From Candidatus Omnitrophota bacterium (lineage in GTDB: Bacteria; Hinthialibacterota; Hinthialibacteria; Hinthialibacterales; JAKPRU01), in contig JAKQSI010000084.1 of the NCBI GenBank assembly GCA_029570205.1, positions 47,046 through 111,045 of the forward strand: 64,000 nucleotides of DNA, given 5' to 3'. The position numbers were made by a program, and so were the translations under genes. The notes under the pieces were generated by a model. It was not told the origin of the DNA, did not search any database, and saw only the letters and a program-made list of their open reading frames with translations. This document shows, one piece after another, positions 17,823 through 27,363 of the stretch (positions are counted from its first letter, which is position 1; each line of letters begins with the position of its first letter).

Positions 17823-20252
17823 CTATTCCTGCCAGGAAATCTTCAGTCCCAGATCCTCTGGTGGCTTGGGAATATAATACAAATCGAATTTGCACCACCC
17901 CGCGCCGCCGGGGATATCGTTAAGATACACTTTGGCCGTGAAATTGTTCTTCTCCGACGGCTGCTCCAGAATGAACGGGTGCATTGGACGGGATTCGATG
18001 TCTTTCGGAATCACCGTCACCCGTTCCGCCGGAAGCGGATTGAGGATTTTCGAATCGCTGAAATACATGTTGTCCCAAAGCAAATGCTCGATCTCCATGG
18101 CGCTTCCATGGATGCTTAAAACATCCATGCCGTCAACACGCGCCTCCAGGTGGAGAACGGGCACGGCCTGATCTGCGTATTCCGCAAGCACTTCCGCGTA
18201 TCGTTTCTGCTGCTCCGCGACCGCGATTTCAATTTCCTGACGAGAGGGGGCTTTTGCCAGGCGAGCCTCCGCCTTCTCGTGGTCCACCAGAATCTCATCG
18301 ACATTTTTCAACAACTGCTCGATTCCGAAAAGCTGGTACCGGAATCCGGGAGTACTTTTGAATTGATCCAGCGTACTTTTCAGTTGAACGGAAAGCGACG
18401 ACAGTTTTTCCCGATTCGATTCAACCGGGTCTTCCCGATATTGAAAATAAGCGAAGAACGTTTTCACATAGAGATTATTCGCCTGGATCAGCAGTCTGGT
18501 CAATTCGAGAGAATTGGCGACATTCTCGGCAAACTCCTGATCTTTGACTCGGGCCTGAATCGCCCGATATCGTTCCTGCATCTGTTTCGCGGTGTCCAGA
18601 CCGTAGTCCAGATCGTTCAGGGTCTTGGCGATCCACGGTTTGCAACTCAGATAAATCTTTCGCAGAAATTCGACATGCTCTTTTCCACCGTCGATGCTCG
18701 GATATCCCGGAGCCACAAACATGCCCACACGAATCAGCGGCAGGGAATTGAAAAATCCGTACGCCACCGGCTCGATATACAATCCATATTTATAGGCCAC
18801 CGGCGACATCAGGCAAATTTCCGCCATCTCCTTTGCCGCGTCTCGCCCGAAATAGATCGAGGCAAAATCCTCGGCAATCGTTCTGATATCCTCATTGTGA
18901 TCCCATTCCAGGCGGAACGCTGTGTAGGCAGTCAAGCCTTCGGTATCCCAGGTTTCTTTGCCGGGCATATCGAAACTTGCGCCTTTCAGGTTGCTGTCTT
19001 CCACATCCAGCATGGTTTGCAGACCGGCCTGATAATACGGACCGGGGTATGTCGGAAAGACGTTCCCTCCGGCGTGATAATCCATGGTCTCAAGCACCAC
19101 CATTGTGTTGTGAGGAGTGATATTCACCGTGGGGTTGTATCTCTGATACCACCAGCGGTCATTCTGGGTGAAACTCGGAATCAGGTAGAGATTCCGGGTC
19201 GGCACATCATTTGTAAATGTTCTTCGAAATATATCCGGTTGCGACTGTTGTTCGTAACAATTGGTGTTCCAGGTTCGTTGAAAGAGCAATTTATTGAATT
19301 CTCCGACTACAACATTCGCCAGCATTTTCACATAGGTGCGATACCGCTTCTCCAGACTCCAATCGCAATTCTCTCCCTGGTGCATCGGATCGAATGTTGT
19401 GTAATTTCCCCAGTAGGATTGTTCTTCCCCGGTGAAGCTGCACACACCGTCCAATTCAGGGACGGCCTGGAACAATCGGCGAAACTTGGCCTGCACGGCA
19501 TTCCAGAAACACGGGTCCGAGGGGGAAAGCGTGGCTCCGAATTCCTGAAGTATAGAGGGGTGATAGGTAAACTCCGTCCCGAACGCCAGGATTTTCAAAT
19601 GAACGGAATGGGCATACGCCGCCAATTCCCTTGTCTGTTCACGGAACTTCTCATTTTCCGTTCGTTCCGGTTCGGCATTCCATGGAACCAGTCGCAGGGG
19701 ATTCTCTCCGTAAACCGTATTGAGCCCGTAACGCAGGGCACGGTGGATATCCTCCCTGCTGTTGACCACCCGCCGCGTATATCGAATCTGCATGTCGGGT
19801 TCCTGCACAAGATTCAACTCCGGGATTGTGCCGAGAACACGCAGGCGATCCCAGATCCAATATAGCCCATAGATATCCCCTGGGACGGAACCTCCAGCCA
19901 CCACAACGATTCTCTTGCCGTCGCTCTCAACGGTTGCTATCTGATACCCTTCCGGGTGAATGCCGGTATCAAGCGAAATCAGGCCTTTCTTTGCAAGGGC
20001 CTCCACCTGACGGTTTCGGGAACCGTCGCCGACCAGGATGGTCCTCGGAAATTCCGCATCCTGCTCCTTCCCTTCCTGAAAACGGACTCCATGATTTTTT
20101 CCCAATTCCACAAGGTCCGTAAAAGCCAGTTTAATTCCTTCCTCCCGCCAATTTTCATCGGAGGCAACAATCCGCCATTCCTCCTGCGCCAAGACGGACT
20201 GCACAGATATCGCCAGGAAACACAACAACAACGGAATCCAAAAACGGTTCAT
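17823..20252 (-). CDS. Secreted alpha-glucuronidase/hexosaminidase-like glycoside hydrolase candidate
   Basis: An 809-residue protein with a clear signal peptide (MNRFWIPLLLCFLAISVQSVLA, cleavage near residue 22). Residues about 25-140 resemble the small N-terminal alpha/beta domain found before the catalytic barrel in GH67-type alpha-glucuronidases and hexosaminidases (GYQIATVESDGKRIVVVAGG, then DIYGLYWIWDRL). A long barrel-like region follows with CSFTGEEQSYWGN and ASFDMPGKETWDTEG, then a helical C-terminal region and a beta-rich tail. Family placement is by resemblance only and catalytic acids cannot be assigned with certainty. It probably acts on plant or algal uronate-bearing polysaccharide outside the cytoplasm. 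The nearby Gfo/Idh/MocA genes fit a carbohydrate-degradation neighbourhood. Confidence 0.6.
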   Translation of the reverse strand: MNRFWIPLLLCFLAISVQSVLAQEEWRIVASDENWREEGIKLAFTDLVELGKNHGVRFQEGKEQDAEFPRTILVGDGSRNRQVEALAKKGLISLDTGIHPEGYQIATVESDGKRIVVVAGGSVPGDIYGLYWIWDRLRVLGTIPELNLVQEPDMQIRYTRRVVNSREDIHRALRYGLNTVYGENPLRLVPWNAEPERTENEKFREQTRELAAYAHSVHLKILAFGTEFTYHPSILQEFGATLSPSDPCFWNAVQAKFRRLFQAVPELDGVCSFTGEEQSYWGNYTTFDPMHQGENCDWSLEKRYRTYVKMLANVVVGEFNKLLFQRTWNTNCYEQQSQPDIFRRTFTNDVPTRNLYLIPSFTQNDRWWYQRYNPTVNITPHNTMVVLETMDYHAGGNVFPTYPGPYYQAGLQTMLDVEDSNLKGASFDMPGKETWDTEGLTAYTAFRLEWDHNEDIRTIAEDFASIYFGRDAAKEMAEICLMSPVAYKYGLYIEPVAYGFFNSLPLIRVGMFVAPGYPSIDGGKEHVEFLRKIYLSCKPWIAKTLNDLDYGLDTAKQMQERYRAIQARVKDQEFAENVANSLELTRLLIQANNLYVKTFFAYFQYREDPVESNREKLSSLSVQLKSTLDQFKSTPGFRYQLFGIEQLLKNVDEILVDHEKAEARLAKAPSRQEIEIAVAEQQKRYAEVLAEYADQAVPVLHLEARVDGMDVLSIHGSAMEIEHLLWDNMYFSDSKILNPLPAERVTVIPKDIESRPMHPFILEQPSEKNNFTAKVYLNDIPGGAGWCKFDLYYIPKPPEDLGLKISWQE

Positions 20253-20275
20253 GTGGGCAACCTTTCTGCATAATT

Positions 20276-20696
20276 GTGATCGGAAGGAGAGCCTCTATTA
20301 TGATTGAACTCACCTGGGGCAAAATCGGGCTATATTATGACAAGATCAGGCACAGGAAGAGGGAAGCGCCCCGAACACCGGATAACCATCTCCCGCAAAG
20401 ATTGCGAGTTGTCCTGAGCCTGTCGAAGGGCCATCCTTTTGAAAATTTCAGAAGCCGGTTTTTCTTGAATATCAGGATCTTCTCCGGTTTTTGACTTCGG
20501 GGTTTCATAATATATTTGAAAACAGCTACTTGTTCTGGGGGGATTCTATATGGCATTTGGAACAGGAAGGTGGTGGTCAAAAGATGATTTCTACGGTGGT
20601 CGCGATCCGGGAACAGGCAGGCGGTATACGGGCATGTATCCCGGCGGTGAACGACATGACCGGTTTTGGCCCCCCCGGAAGCCCCAAGCCGCTTTC
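20276..20696. other. Non-coding gap with a dispersed palindromic-repeat fragment
   Basis: No convincing gene in 421 bp. It contains one copy of the TCCTGAGCCTGTCGAAGG unit. A frame starting ATG at 20550 behind GGGGGGAT would begin MAFGTGRWWSKDDFYGG but runs antisense into the neighbouring Gfo/Idh/MocA gene, so it is not called. Confidence 0.5.
20411..20429. repeat. Dispersed repeat unit (TCCTGAGCCTGTCGAAGG family)
   Basis: The 19-nt sequence GTCCTGAGCCTGTCGAAGG (reverse complement CCTTCGACAGGCTCAGGAC) is a short element that recurs in intergenic DNA of many environmental bacteria. Only one clear copy is seen in this window. Confidence 0.5.
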
Positions 20697-21842
20697 TCAC
20701 ACCTTTTCCCAGCATTTCCTTTCCGCCGAGCGATAAGCGATATCCATCACACGCTGAATTTCCGCTGCTTCCGGGATGGTCGGCGCGGCTTGTGCTTTTC
20801 CGGCGATAGCAGCCAGAAAATTGTGCAGACAGGCCACATGCGCCCGAAGCCAGCCGACATTGAGAGCGGGCGGATTGAACTTCCCGCCGGGATCGGGATA
20901 CCGGCTCACGGTCTCGATTTTTTTGAATCCCCGCATTCCGCCCATCGGTTCCCCCGGATCACGGGTGTCATAGACTTCCAGCCAGTTGGGGTCCATCAGG
21001 TTAAAACGGATGGCCCCCTTCTCTCCGTGGATCTCCACGCGAATCTCATCATTCGCGCCGGTGGCCAGTTTCGTGGCCTCCACCGTTCCAAGGGCCCCTT
21101 CCTGAGTTCGCAGACACATCACTACATGGTCATCTACATTCACAGGGACCATCTCCCCGGTTCGGGGATCGGGGCGTTCCGGGAACGCGATCAGGGTCGC
21201 CACTGCAACCTCCGCAAACGGGCCGATCAGCCAGTCAACCAGGTCCAAAACATGCGATCCAAGGTCGTACAATACTCCTCCGCCGCACTGGGACTTGTCC
21301 AATTTCCATCCCATCGGCTTGTTGGGATTGATGGAGCTCGCATGAAGATAACACGCGCGGAAACTCAGTACCCGTCCCAGAAAGCCCTCCTCCACCAGCA
21401 GCTTGGCGCGCATGGTGCAGGGATAAAAACGATTCTGTAGCGCAACTTGGGTAACCAGCCCCTCTCTGTATGTTTCCAGCGCATTCAGCATCGCCCGGCA
21501 GTCCTCATAGCTCGCCCCCAGCGGCTTATCGCAATACACATGCTTGCCCGCCCGGATCGCCTGGATTACCTGATCCCGGTGCAGAGCATTTGGCGTGCAA
21601 ACATGAATAATGTGGATATCCTCACGGGCAAGGAGTTCGGCATAGTCCGGCGTCGCAAACTCGAAACCGCCGATCCGCATCGCCTCCTCGATACTCTCCT
21701 TCCGACGCACACAAACCCCTTTCAATGTATATCGAAGAGGCGGTTCCGTATAAAAAAAGGGGATAGTCCGATAGGCGTAAGTATGGGTCTTCCCCATGAA
21801 TCCGAAACCGACAATCCCGACTCCATATTCCTGATCGCTCAC
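20697..21842 (-). CDS. Gfo/Idh/MocA family oxidoreductase, cytoplasmic (copy 2)
   Basis: The Rossmann start is VGIVGFGFMGKTHTYAY, the catalytic motif is VYCDKPLGA (lysine present) and the C-terminal domain contains CGGGVLYDLGSHVLDL, which has a histidine in the usual catalytic position. There is no signal peptide. GTG at 21842 is chosen because AGGAG lies 8 bp upstream and the Rossmann strand follows at once; the 17 codons further upstream look like leader. The enzyme is probably an NAD(P)-dependent sugar dehydrogenase. The gene is divergent from copy 3, with about 170 bp between start codons. Confidence 0.87.
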   Translation of the reverse strand: MSDQEYGVGIVGFGFMGKTHTYAYRTIPFFYTEPPLRYTLKGVCVRRKESIEEAMRIGGFEFATPDYAELLAREDIHIIHVCTPNALHRDQVIQAIRAGKHVYCDKPLGASYEDCRAMLNALETYREGLVTQVALQNRFYPCTMRAKLLVEEGFLGRVLSFRACYLHASSINPNKPMGWKLDKSQCGGGVLYDLGSHVLDLVDWLIGPFAEVAVATLIAFPERPDPRTGEMVPVNVDDHVVMCLRTQEGALGTVEATKLATGANDEIRVEIHGEKGAIRFNLMDPNWLEVYDTRDPGEPMGGMRGFKKIETVSRYPDPGGKFNPPALNVGWLRAHVACLHNFLAAIAGKAQAAPTIPEAAEIQRVMDIAYRSAERKCWEKV

Positions 21843-22012
21843 CCTGCCTGCTCCTTTCGTGATACCGAATTGAGGGGGTCTGTTCATCATCACAGAAGAC
21901 CGCTGGGACTCAAGGCCCGTTCTATGGTTCCCGTCCTGTGTATGCTATAGTCCTTCGCGTTTGTTGTGAAAAATCTCCGGACTTCAGCGGACAGCCGGTT
22001 CAGGAGCGGACA

Positions 22013-23260
22013 GTGACCAGTCAAAACAACGCGAAACCGGGAGCGAAATGCTCTCGCCGGGATTTTCTGGAACGAAGCGGCGCCGCCTTGGCGACTTCGA
22101 CGTTCGCAACTCGTTCCGCGCTTGCAGCCTATACACCCCCGAATAAGGTGCGGATCGGTGTGGTCGGCGGCGGATTTGGATGCAGTTTCCAATGGCATTT
22201 GCATCCCGATTGCCGGGTTGTGGCCGTTTCCGATCTTCTCCCGGAACGGCGGGAACGCCTGGTGAAGACCTACGGGTGCGACAAGGTCTATAACTCACTG
22301 GCAGAACTTGTGAAGGATAAAGATATCGACGCCGTGGCGATTTTTACGGATGGCCCCCTGCATGTGGAGCATGTGGCCGACGCCATGAAACACGGCAAAC
22401 ATGTTATCAGCGCTGTCCCCGCCGCTTACGGAACGATGGAACAGGCGGAAATGCTGGCGGATACGGTCAAGAAATACGGCTTGACTTACATGATGGCTGA
22501 AACCAGCTATTTCCAGCAGAAAACCATCTCCGTACGCCAGTTCCAGGAAGAAGGTAAATTCGGCGAGATTTTCTATTGCGAATCGGAATACCAGCATGAC
22601 GGCCTGGAAAGTATGTTTTTCGACAAAGACGGGAAAAGAACCTGGCGGTACGGTATGGCTCCCATGCACTATCCCACCCACTGCACGGCCCACCTGATCA
22701 GTGTCACCGGCGAGCGCCTCACCGAGGTGGTCTGCCATGGGTGGGGCGATGACAGCCCCATCCTGAAAGACAACGTATATCACAACCCGTTCTGGACCGG
22801 TTCCGCCATGTTCCGAACGGACCGGGGACACGGGTTCCGCGTCAATGTCTGGTGGAAAGGTGCGCATCGCGGATGCGAACGCGCGCAATGGATCGGAACC
22901 CAAATGAGCTTTTATTCCCCACATCCGAACGGTTACGGCGCCGTGATCATCCGCAAGGGCAATCAGACAGAAAAGGACGACGCGGGCTTTGTCAGGAATC
23001 TGCCGGAGTTTGAGGAATACCGGCAGCCGGAATGGTGGAAAACCGACATGCTGCCGGAACCGCTTCGGATCGAAACGGGCCACGAAGGATCGCACACATT
23101 TCTCACGCACGAATTCATCGAGTCCCTGACCCAGGGACGTCGCCCGAAAGTCGATGTCTATGAGGCGCTTGCCTACACCGTGCCGGGGATCATCGCTCAC
23201 CAATCGGCGCTTCAAGAAGGCGCTCTGTTGAAAATCCCACAGTTTGAACGCCCCGAATGA
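22013..23260 (+). CDS. Gfo/Idh/MocA family protein, Tat-exported, catalytic EKP motif replaced (copy 3)
   Basis: GTG at 22013 follows CAGGAG, and the N-terminus carries a Tat-like SRRDFLERSGAALAT leader. The Rossmann motif is VGVVGGGFGCSFQ. Where other family members have (E/D)KP this protein reads VISAVPAAYG, so the usual catalytic lysine is missing. The C-terminal domain has YPTHCTAHLISVTGERL. The protein may still bind nucleotide but probably lacks normal dehydrogenase chemistry, or uses another residue. The next gene starts 20 bp downstream on the same strand, so it may head the O-acetylation cassette transcript. Confidence 0.85.
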   Translation: MTSQNNAKPGAKCSRRDFLERSGAALATSTFATRSALAAYTPPNKVRIGVVGGGFGCSFQWHLHPDCRVVAVSDLLPERRERLVKTYGCDKVYNSLAELVKDKDIDAVAIFTDGPLHVEHVADAMKHGKHVISAVPAAYGTMEQAEMLADTVKKYGLTYMMAETSYFQQKTISVRQFQEEGKFGEIFYCESEYQHDGLESMFFDKDGKRTWRYGMAPMHYPTHCTAHLISVTGERLTEVVCHGWGDDSPILKDNVYHNPFWTGSAMFRTDRGHGFRVNVWWKGAHRGCERAQWIGTQMSFYSPHPNGYGAVIIRKGNQTEKDDAGFVRNLPEFEEYRQPEWWKTDMLPEPLRIETGHEGSHTFLTHEFIESLTQGRRPKVDVYEALAYTVPGIIAHQSALQEGALLKIPQFERPE

Positions 23261-23280
23261 TTCTCATAAGGAGATTACCC

Positions 23281-24315
23281 GTGCATACGGTAGTCAGAAT
23301 CTGCATTATCCTGCCTGTTCTTGTCGGCGCCCCTGCTCTTTGGGCACAGGATCAATCGGCTACGGATCTGCTGCGCGAGGTAGCCTTGAAGGGCTGGATC
23401 GCATACAGCGCGCGAAGCGAAAATGGAACATGGGATTTGTTTCTCTCGCGACCGGACGCATCGCATCGCCTGAACATCACCAACACTCCGGACTATGAGG
23501 AAATCGCGGCTCGTTTCTCGCCGGACAGCGCAAAAATCCTGTATCGCCGTCTGCCGAAAGGAACGCCCATCAATCACGACCTGTGGGGATTCGAGGGAGA
23601 ACTGTGCATCTCCGACTCTACCGGAGCCAATCCGCAAATCATCGGTAAAGACAAAGAATTTCCATGGGCATCCTGGTCTCCGGATGGTACGCAAATCCTT
23701 TGCCTGACACGGAAAGCCATTCAGATTGTGGATCTGGCCACGAAAAAGGTACTCCGTGAGTTTCCGCGACAGGGAATCTATCAGCAACTTTTCTGGTCGC
23801 CGGATGGAAAATGGTTTGTCGGCACGGGTAATGTCCAGGGCAAAAACTGGCGTGTCGTTCGAATGAATGCCGAAACAGGGGAACTCAATGTAGTCACCAA
23901 GACCCAGAGCTGTACACCGGACTGGTTTCCCGATTCCCTCCGAATAATTTATTCCACACGCCCCGAAGATCAAAAGAGCAATAACGGGTATGGGTGGACT
24001 CAGCTCTTTTTTGCCGATGGGAGCGGAGAAAATCCGCAGCTGATTTACGCCGAAGAAGGCTATCACATCTATAGTGGGACCGTATCCCCGGATGCCCAAT
24101 ATGTACTGTTCACCAAGTTGCCACAAGACGGCGGTGGAGCGGAAGGCTCCGGAGCTCCGGTGTATCTCATGCGCATGAGCGATGCTCCCACAATTCACGG
24201 CGAAAGCCCGGAACTTCGAAGTCGGTACCCCGACGCTAAGAACGGAACGATTGCACATTTATTCCAAGGATGGGAACCCTGTTGGACATACGCGGAAATC
24301 ATCAAAGAAAAGTAA
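23281..24315 (+). CDS. TolB-like beta-propeller protein with signal peptide
   Basis: A 344-residue protein beginning with GTG at 23281 after AAGGAG. A hydrophobic signal (VVRICIILPVLVGAPALWAQ) is followed by PD40/TolB-type repeats: ARFSPDSAKILY, ASWSPDGTQILC, LFWSPDGKWFVG, PDWFPDSLRIIYS and GTVSPDAQYVLF. These repeats build a six- or seven-bladed propeller that usually mediates protein or ligand binding in the periplasm. It sits directly upstream of a lipoprotein and an AlgI/AlgJ-like pair. Confidence 0.85.
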   Translation: MHTVVRICIILPVLVGAPALWAQDQSATDLLREVALKGWIAYSARSENGTWDLFLSRPDASHRLNITNTPDYEEIAARFSPDSAKILYRRLPKGTPINHDLWGFEGELCISDSTGANPQIIGKDKEFPWASWSPDGTQILCLTRKAIQIVDLATKKVLREFPRQGIYQQLFWSPDGKWFVGTGNVQGKNWRVVRMNAETGELNVVTKTQSCTPDWFPDSLRIIYSTRPEDQKSNNGYGWTQLFFADGSGENPQLIYAEEGYHIYSGTVSPDAQYVLFTKLPQDGGGAEGSGAPVYLMRMSDAPTIHGESPELRSRYPDAKNGTIAHLFQGWEPCWTYAEIIKEK

Positions 24316-24800
24316 CATCCCGAATCGCACAATCCCTGCACCGCTTCTTGACCGGTTGTCTACTTCTTTCCCTGTCACTGGCCCTCCATGGCTGCGGACA
24401 GAAAGCCGATTCCGGCGAAGACGCACAGGTCACCTCAATGGGTAGTTATGAGGTCACGGCAAAATTGTCGGAAATTCGAGGGGAGTTTCCAGATGATCCC
24501 CTGTACGATTACGCATACGTCATGAAATACGAGGTCATGCAGGTGCATCGCGGGACGATCGACTCCAACGTTATTTACGTCGGGCATTACAAACCGCTGA
24601 AACCACGGTCGGCCGTGGCCGATGTCCGTTCCGGCGAGATCGGCGGAAACCTGAAGACCTTCCGTGTCGGAGACACCCACCGGATCGCGCTGGAGGCTCC
24701 CATTGAGGACTATTTTATGGGCGGCATTATGAATCCATACTCCGAGGAATACTCCGGACCTGTGTACTGGGCTGTTTGGACCAACCTTGTGATTCAGTAA
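24270..24800 (+). CDS. Putative lipoprotein of the O-acetylation cassette
   Basis: A 176-residue protein whose ATG overlaps the end of the TolB-like gene by 46 bp. It has a charged N-terminus, the hydrophobic run FLTGCLLLSLSLALHGC and a lipobox-like LHGC (His at -2 is atypical). The remainder looks like a small beta-rich domain (YVMKYEVMQVHRG, IYVGHYKPL). No family is recognised with confidence. Placement next to AlgI-like MBOAT suggests a role in export or acetylation of a polysaccharide. Confidence 0.7.
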   Translation: MGTLLDIRGNHQRKVTSRIAQSLHRFLTGCLLLSLSLALHGCGQKADSGEDAQVTSMGSYEVTAKLSEIRGEFPDDPLYDYAYVMKYEVMQVHRGTIDSNVIYVGHYKPLKPRSAVADVRSGEIGGNLKTFRVGDTHRIALEAPIEDYFMGGIMNPYSEEYSGPVYWAVWTNLVIQ

Positions 24801-24806
24801 ACTTAC

Positions 24807-26207
24807 ATGATTTTCACATCACACATCTTTATTTTCTATTTCCTTCCGTTCGTTCTCCTGGTCTATTACTCACTTCCGGTGAAACGGAATTTCTTCCTGC
24901 TCGTTCTAAGTTACATTTTCTACGGCTGGTGGGACCCGCGCTTTGTTCTACTGATGTTTCTGGCCACGCTGGTGAACTACATTTGCGGCAGGATCATCGC
25001 CGCCGCGCCGGTAGGATCATCCAAACGGTACTGGGCTGTGTTTGCTTCTGTTGCGATCAGCCTGAGCATGTTGGGATTCTTCAAATACTTCATGTTCGTG
25101 CAGAACAACCTTAATTTCCTCCTGCAAATCCTCGGATCAAAGGTCTTCTCCATCTATCAGGTCACCCTCCCGATCGGAATCTCGTTTTACATTTTTCAGA
25201 GTTTGAGTTACACGGTCGATGTCTATCGCGGAACCTCCCCGCCGGTCCGCACCTTCTGGGACTTCGCCTGTTTTGTCGCGTTGTTTCCACAGTTGATCGC
25301 CGGACCGATTGTTCGATACAACACCATCGCGGATCAGCTGGCCTCCCGTGCGCACACCCTGGACAAATTCACCTCCGGCACCGCCCTCTTTATTCTCGGC
25401 TTTGCGAAAAAACTATTCCTTGCCAACATGATCGGTCAGGCCGCCGACGCGGCGTTCGGCGCCGAAACTCTGTGCGCATCCGATGCCTGGTTCGGCGTGG
25501 TCGCGTATGCCTTTCAAATCTATTTCGATTTCTCCGGCTACTCCGACATGGCTATCGGTCTCGGGCGAATGTTCGGGTTTGAATTCCCCCGGAACTTCGA
25601 TGCCCCCTATCTCGCCGACAGCATCACCGACTTCTGGCGACGATGGCATATTTCGCTATCCAGGTTCTTGCGCGACTACCTCTATATCCCCCTGGGAGGG
25701 AATCGAATCGGACCACGCCGTACCTATGTCAACCTGACTATCGTCATGCTCCTCGGCGGTCTTTGGCACGGCGCCAGCTGGGTATTTGTCATCTGGGGAG
25801 CCTACCACGGCCTTCTTCTTGCGTTTGAACGCTGGCGGGGAAAAGAAAGCCTCTACAACGTCCTGCCGAAACCTTTCCGCATTGCCATTACATTCGTTTT
25901 GGTACTATTCTCCTGGGTTCTGTTCCGGTGCCCCACCCTGGAAGGAGCCGTCCAATTCTTCAAGGCCATGTCCGGAATGGCTACAGCAGAAGGCGGTTCC
26001 GTTCTACTAGCCGGCGAATTATATACCCAGGGCAATTTCCTTATGATGGGATTGTGCGCCATCCTGGCCTTCCAGCCGGTTCAGGCATTCGACTGGGTTA
26101 AGAACCTGACTTGGGCCAGGATGTGTTTCCTGATTGTTCTCTTTTTCTTTACCCTTATGACGATGTCCGCTCAATCCTTCAATCCGTTCCTGTACTACCA
26201 ATTCTAG
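24807..26207 (+). CDS. AlgI-type MBOAT O-acyltransferase
   Basis: A 466-residue integral membrane protein of the MBOAT family. AlgI-like motifs are LPIGISFYIFQSLSYTVD, the YFDFSGYSDMAIG segment, FWRRWHISLSRFLRDYLYIPLGG, and GGLWHGASWVFVIWGAYHG carrying the family histidine. AlgI moves acetyl groups across the membrane to partners that acetylate polysaccharide. It is followed 10 bp later by an AlgJ/AlgX-like gene. The acceptor polymer cannot be read; no polymerase or glycosyltransferase gene is nearby. Confidence 0.94.
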   Translation: MIFTSHIFIFYFLPFVLLVYYSLPVKRNFFLLVLSYIFYGWWDPRFVLLMFLATLVNYICGRIIAAAPVGSSKRYWAVFASVAISLSMLGFFKYFMFVQNNLNFLLQILGSKVFSIYQVTLPIGISFYIFQSLSYTVDVYRGTSPPVRTFWDFACFVALFPQLIAGPIVRYNTIADQLASRAHTLDKFTSGTALFILGFAKKLFLANMIGQAADAAFGAETLCASDAWFGVVAYAFQIYFDFSGYSDMAIGLGRMFGFEFPRNFDAPYLADSITDFWRRWHISLSRFLRDYLYIPLGGNRIGPRRTYVNLTIVMLLGGLWHGASWVFVIWGAYHGLLLAFERWRGKESLYNVLPKPFRIAITFVLVLFSWVLFRCPTLEGAVQFFKAMSGMATAEGGSVLLAGELYTQGNFLMMGLCAILAFQPVQAFDWVKNLTWARMCFLIVLFFFTLMTMSAQSFNPFLYYQF

Positions 26208-26217
26208 GAGAACCGAC

Positions 26218-27363
26218 ATGCCGCTGAACCGACCCAAGATGTTCTTCCTGAGTATGTCGTTTCTGCTCATCATTTTCAGCGTGCCGATCATTCAGTCCGT
26301 AATGGAATTGGCCCGTCACGAACGCCCGCAATGTATCGATATTCTGCTCCAGCCTCCTACGGCGGCGAATCTGCGACGATTCGAGAACGACCTGGAAAGA
26401 CTCAGCTGGTTCTCCCGGGAATTGCAGCCTCTCATGCGATACCTTCAATTCATCGTACTCAAAGACGCCGGAGAGAAAGCGCTCCTGGGGAAAGACGGCT
26501 GGTTCTTCTATAAAAGCGGCGTTCGTTACCTGACCGAACCATGGCCTCCCCGCGGGCATTCTTCGCAGAAATATGAAGATCCACTTCCCGCTATCCTCCG
26601 CTTCCGCGATGACCTTCTGGAACGCGGAATCCAGCTGCTCGTAATCCCCGCACCGAACAAATCCAGCATCTACCCTGAACAACTGACCTCACGGGCGAAA
26701 ACTATATCCGCTCCCGTTTACACGCACACCCTGCAGGTTATCGACCTGCTCCGCGCAAACAACGTCGATGTACTCGATTTATTTGATCTGTATTCCTCAC
26801 AGAAAAACGATTTTCTGTGCTACTTGCCGCAAGATACACACTGGTCACCGGAGGGTATGCGTTTCGCGGGAACCACCGTTGCAGAGATGCTTGTGAGCCG
26901 AAGCTGGATTACAAAAGGCGATAGCCAATTCGAACGGAAGATCATCCGCCTCCACCGGTACGGGGATATCCTTCGAATGTTGTCGAATCCCATGATTGAA
27001 CGTCTCTACTCCCCGGAGGAACTGAACTGTACTCAGGTTGTTCAATCGCAGAACGGCCGATTGTTCGCACCTCTACCGGATGCGGAAATTCTTGTAATGG
27101 GTGACAGCTTTCTCAGAATTTATGAACAGGACGAACCGAAATCCGCCGGATTTACAGCGCATCTCGCGTATGAATTGCAGCAACCGATTGCCGCGATCAT
27201 CATTGACGGCGGGGCATCCACGCTCGTTCGACAGCAACTCAGCCGGAAACCCGATCTATTGAAAAACAAGAAGGTCGTGATTTGGGAGTTTGTCGAACGG
27301 GATATCCGCTTCGGCCTTGAGGGCTGGAAAGTCGTTCCTCTACCTCACACCCCGGCTATTTAG
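26218..27363 (+). CDS. AlgJ/AlgX-type SGNH-like O-acetyltransferase
   Basis: A 381-residue protein with one N-terminal membrane anchor (MFFLSMSFLLIIFSVPIIQSV), then the AlgJ/AlgX-like region: GKDGWFFYKSG, PAPNKSSIYPEQL, the DTHWSPEG motif (catalytic Asp-x-His) and VMGDSFLRIYE (GDS serine). It is expected to acetylate a polysaccharide in the periplasm using acetyl from the upstream MBOAT. A weak hairpin (TTTCCTG/CAGGAAA, 27404-27432) lies downstream and may end the operon. Confidence 0.88.
   Translation: MPLNRPKMFFLSMSFLLIIFSVPIIQSVMELARHERPQCIDILLQPPTAANLRRFENDLERLSWFSRELQPLMRYLQFIVLKDAGEKALLGKDGWFFYKSGVRYLTEPWPPRGHSSQKYEDPLPAILRFRDDLLERGIQLLVIPAPNKSSIYPEQLTSRAKTISAPVYTHTLQVIDLLRANNVDVLDLFDLYSSQKNDFLCYLPQDTHWSPEGMRFAGTTVAEMLVSRSWITKGDSQFERKIIRLHRYGDILRMLSNPMIERLYSPEELNCTQVVQSQNGRLFAPLPDAEILVMGDSFLRIYEQDEPKSAGFTAHLAYELQQPIAAIIIDGGASTLVRQQLSRKPDLLKNKKVVIWEFVERDIRFGLEGWKVVPLPHTPAI

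Noticed and set aside
20335..20715. A 126-codon minus-strand open frame
   Set aside because: It reads through the dispersed TCGACAGGCTCAGGA-type repeat, lacks a ribosome-binding site and has no protein-like pattern.
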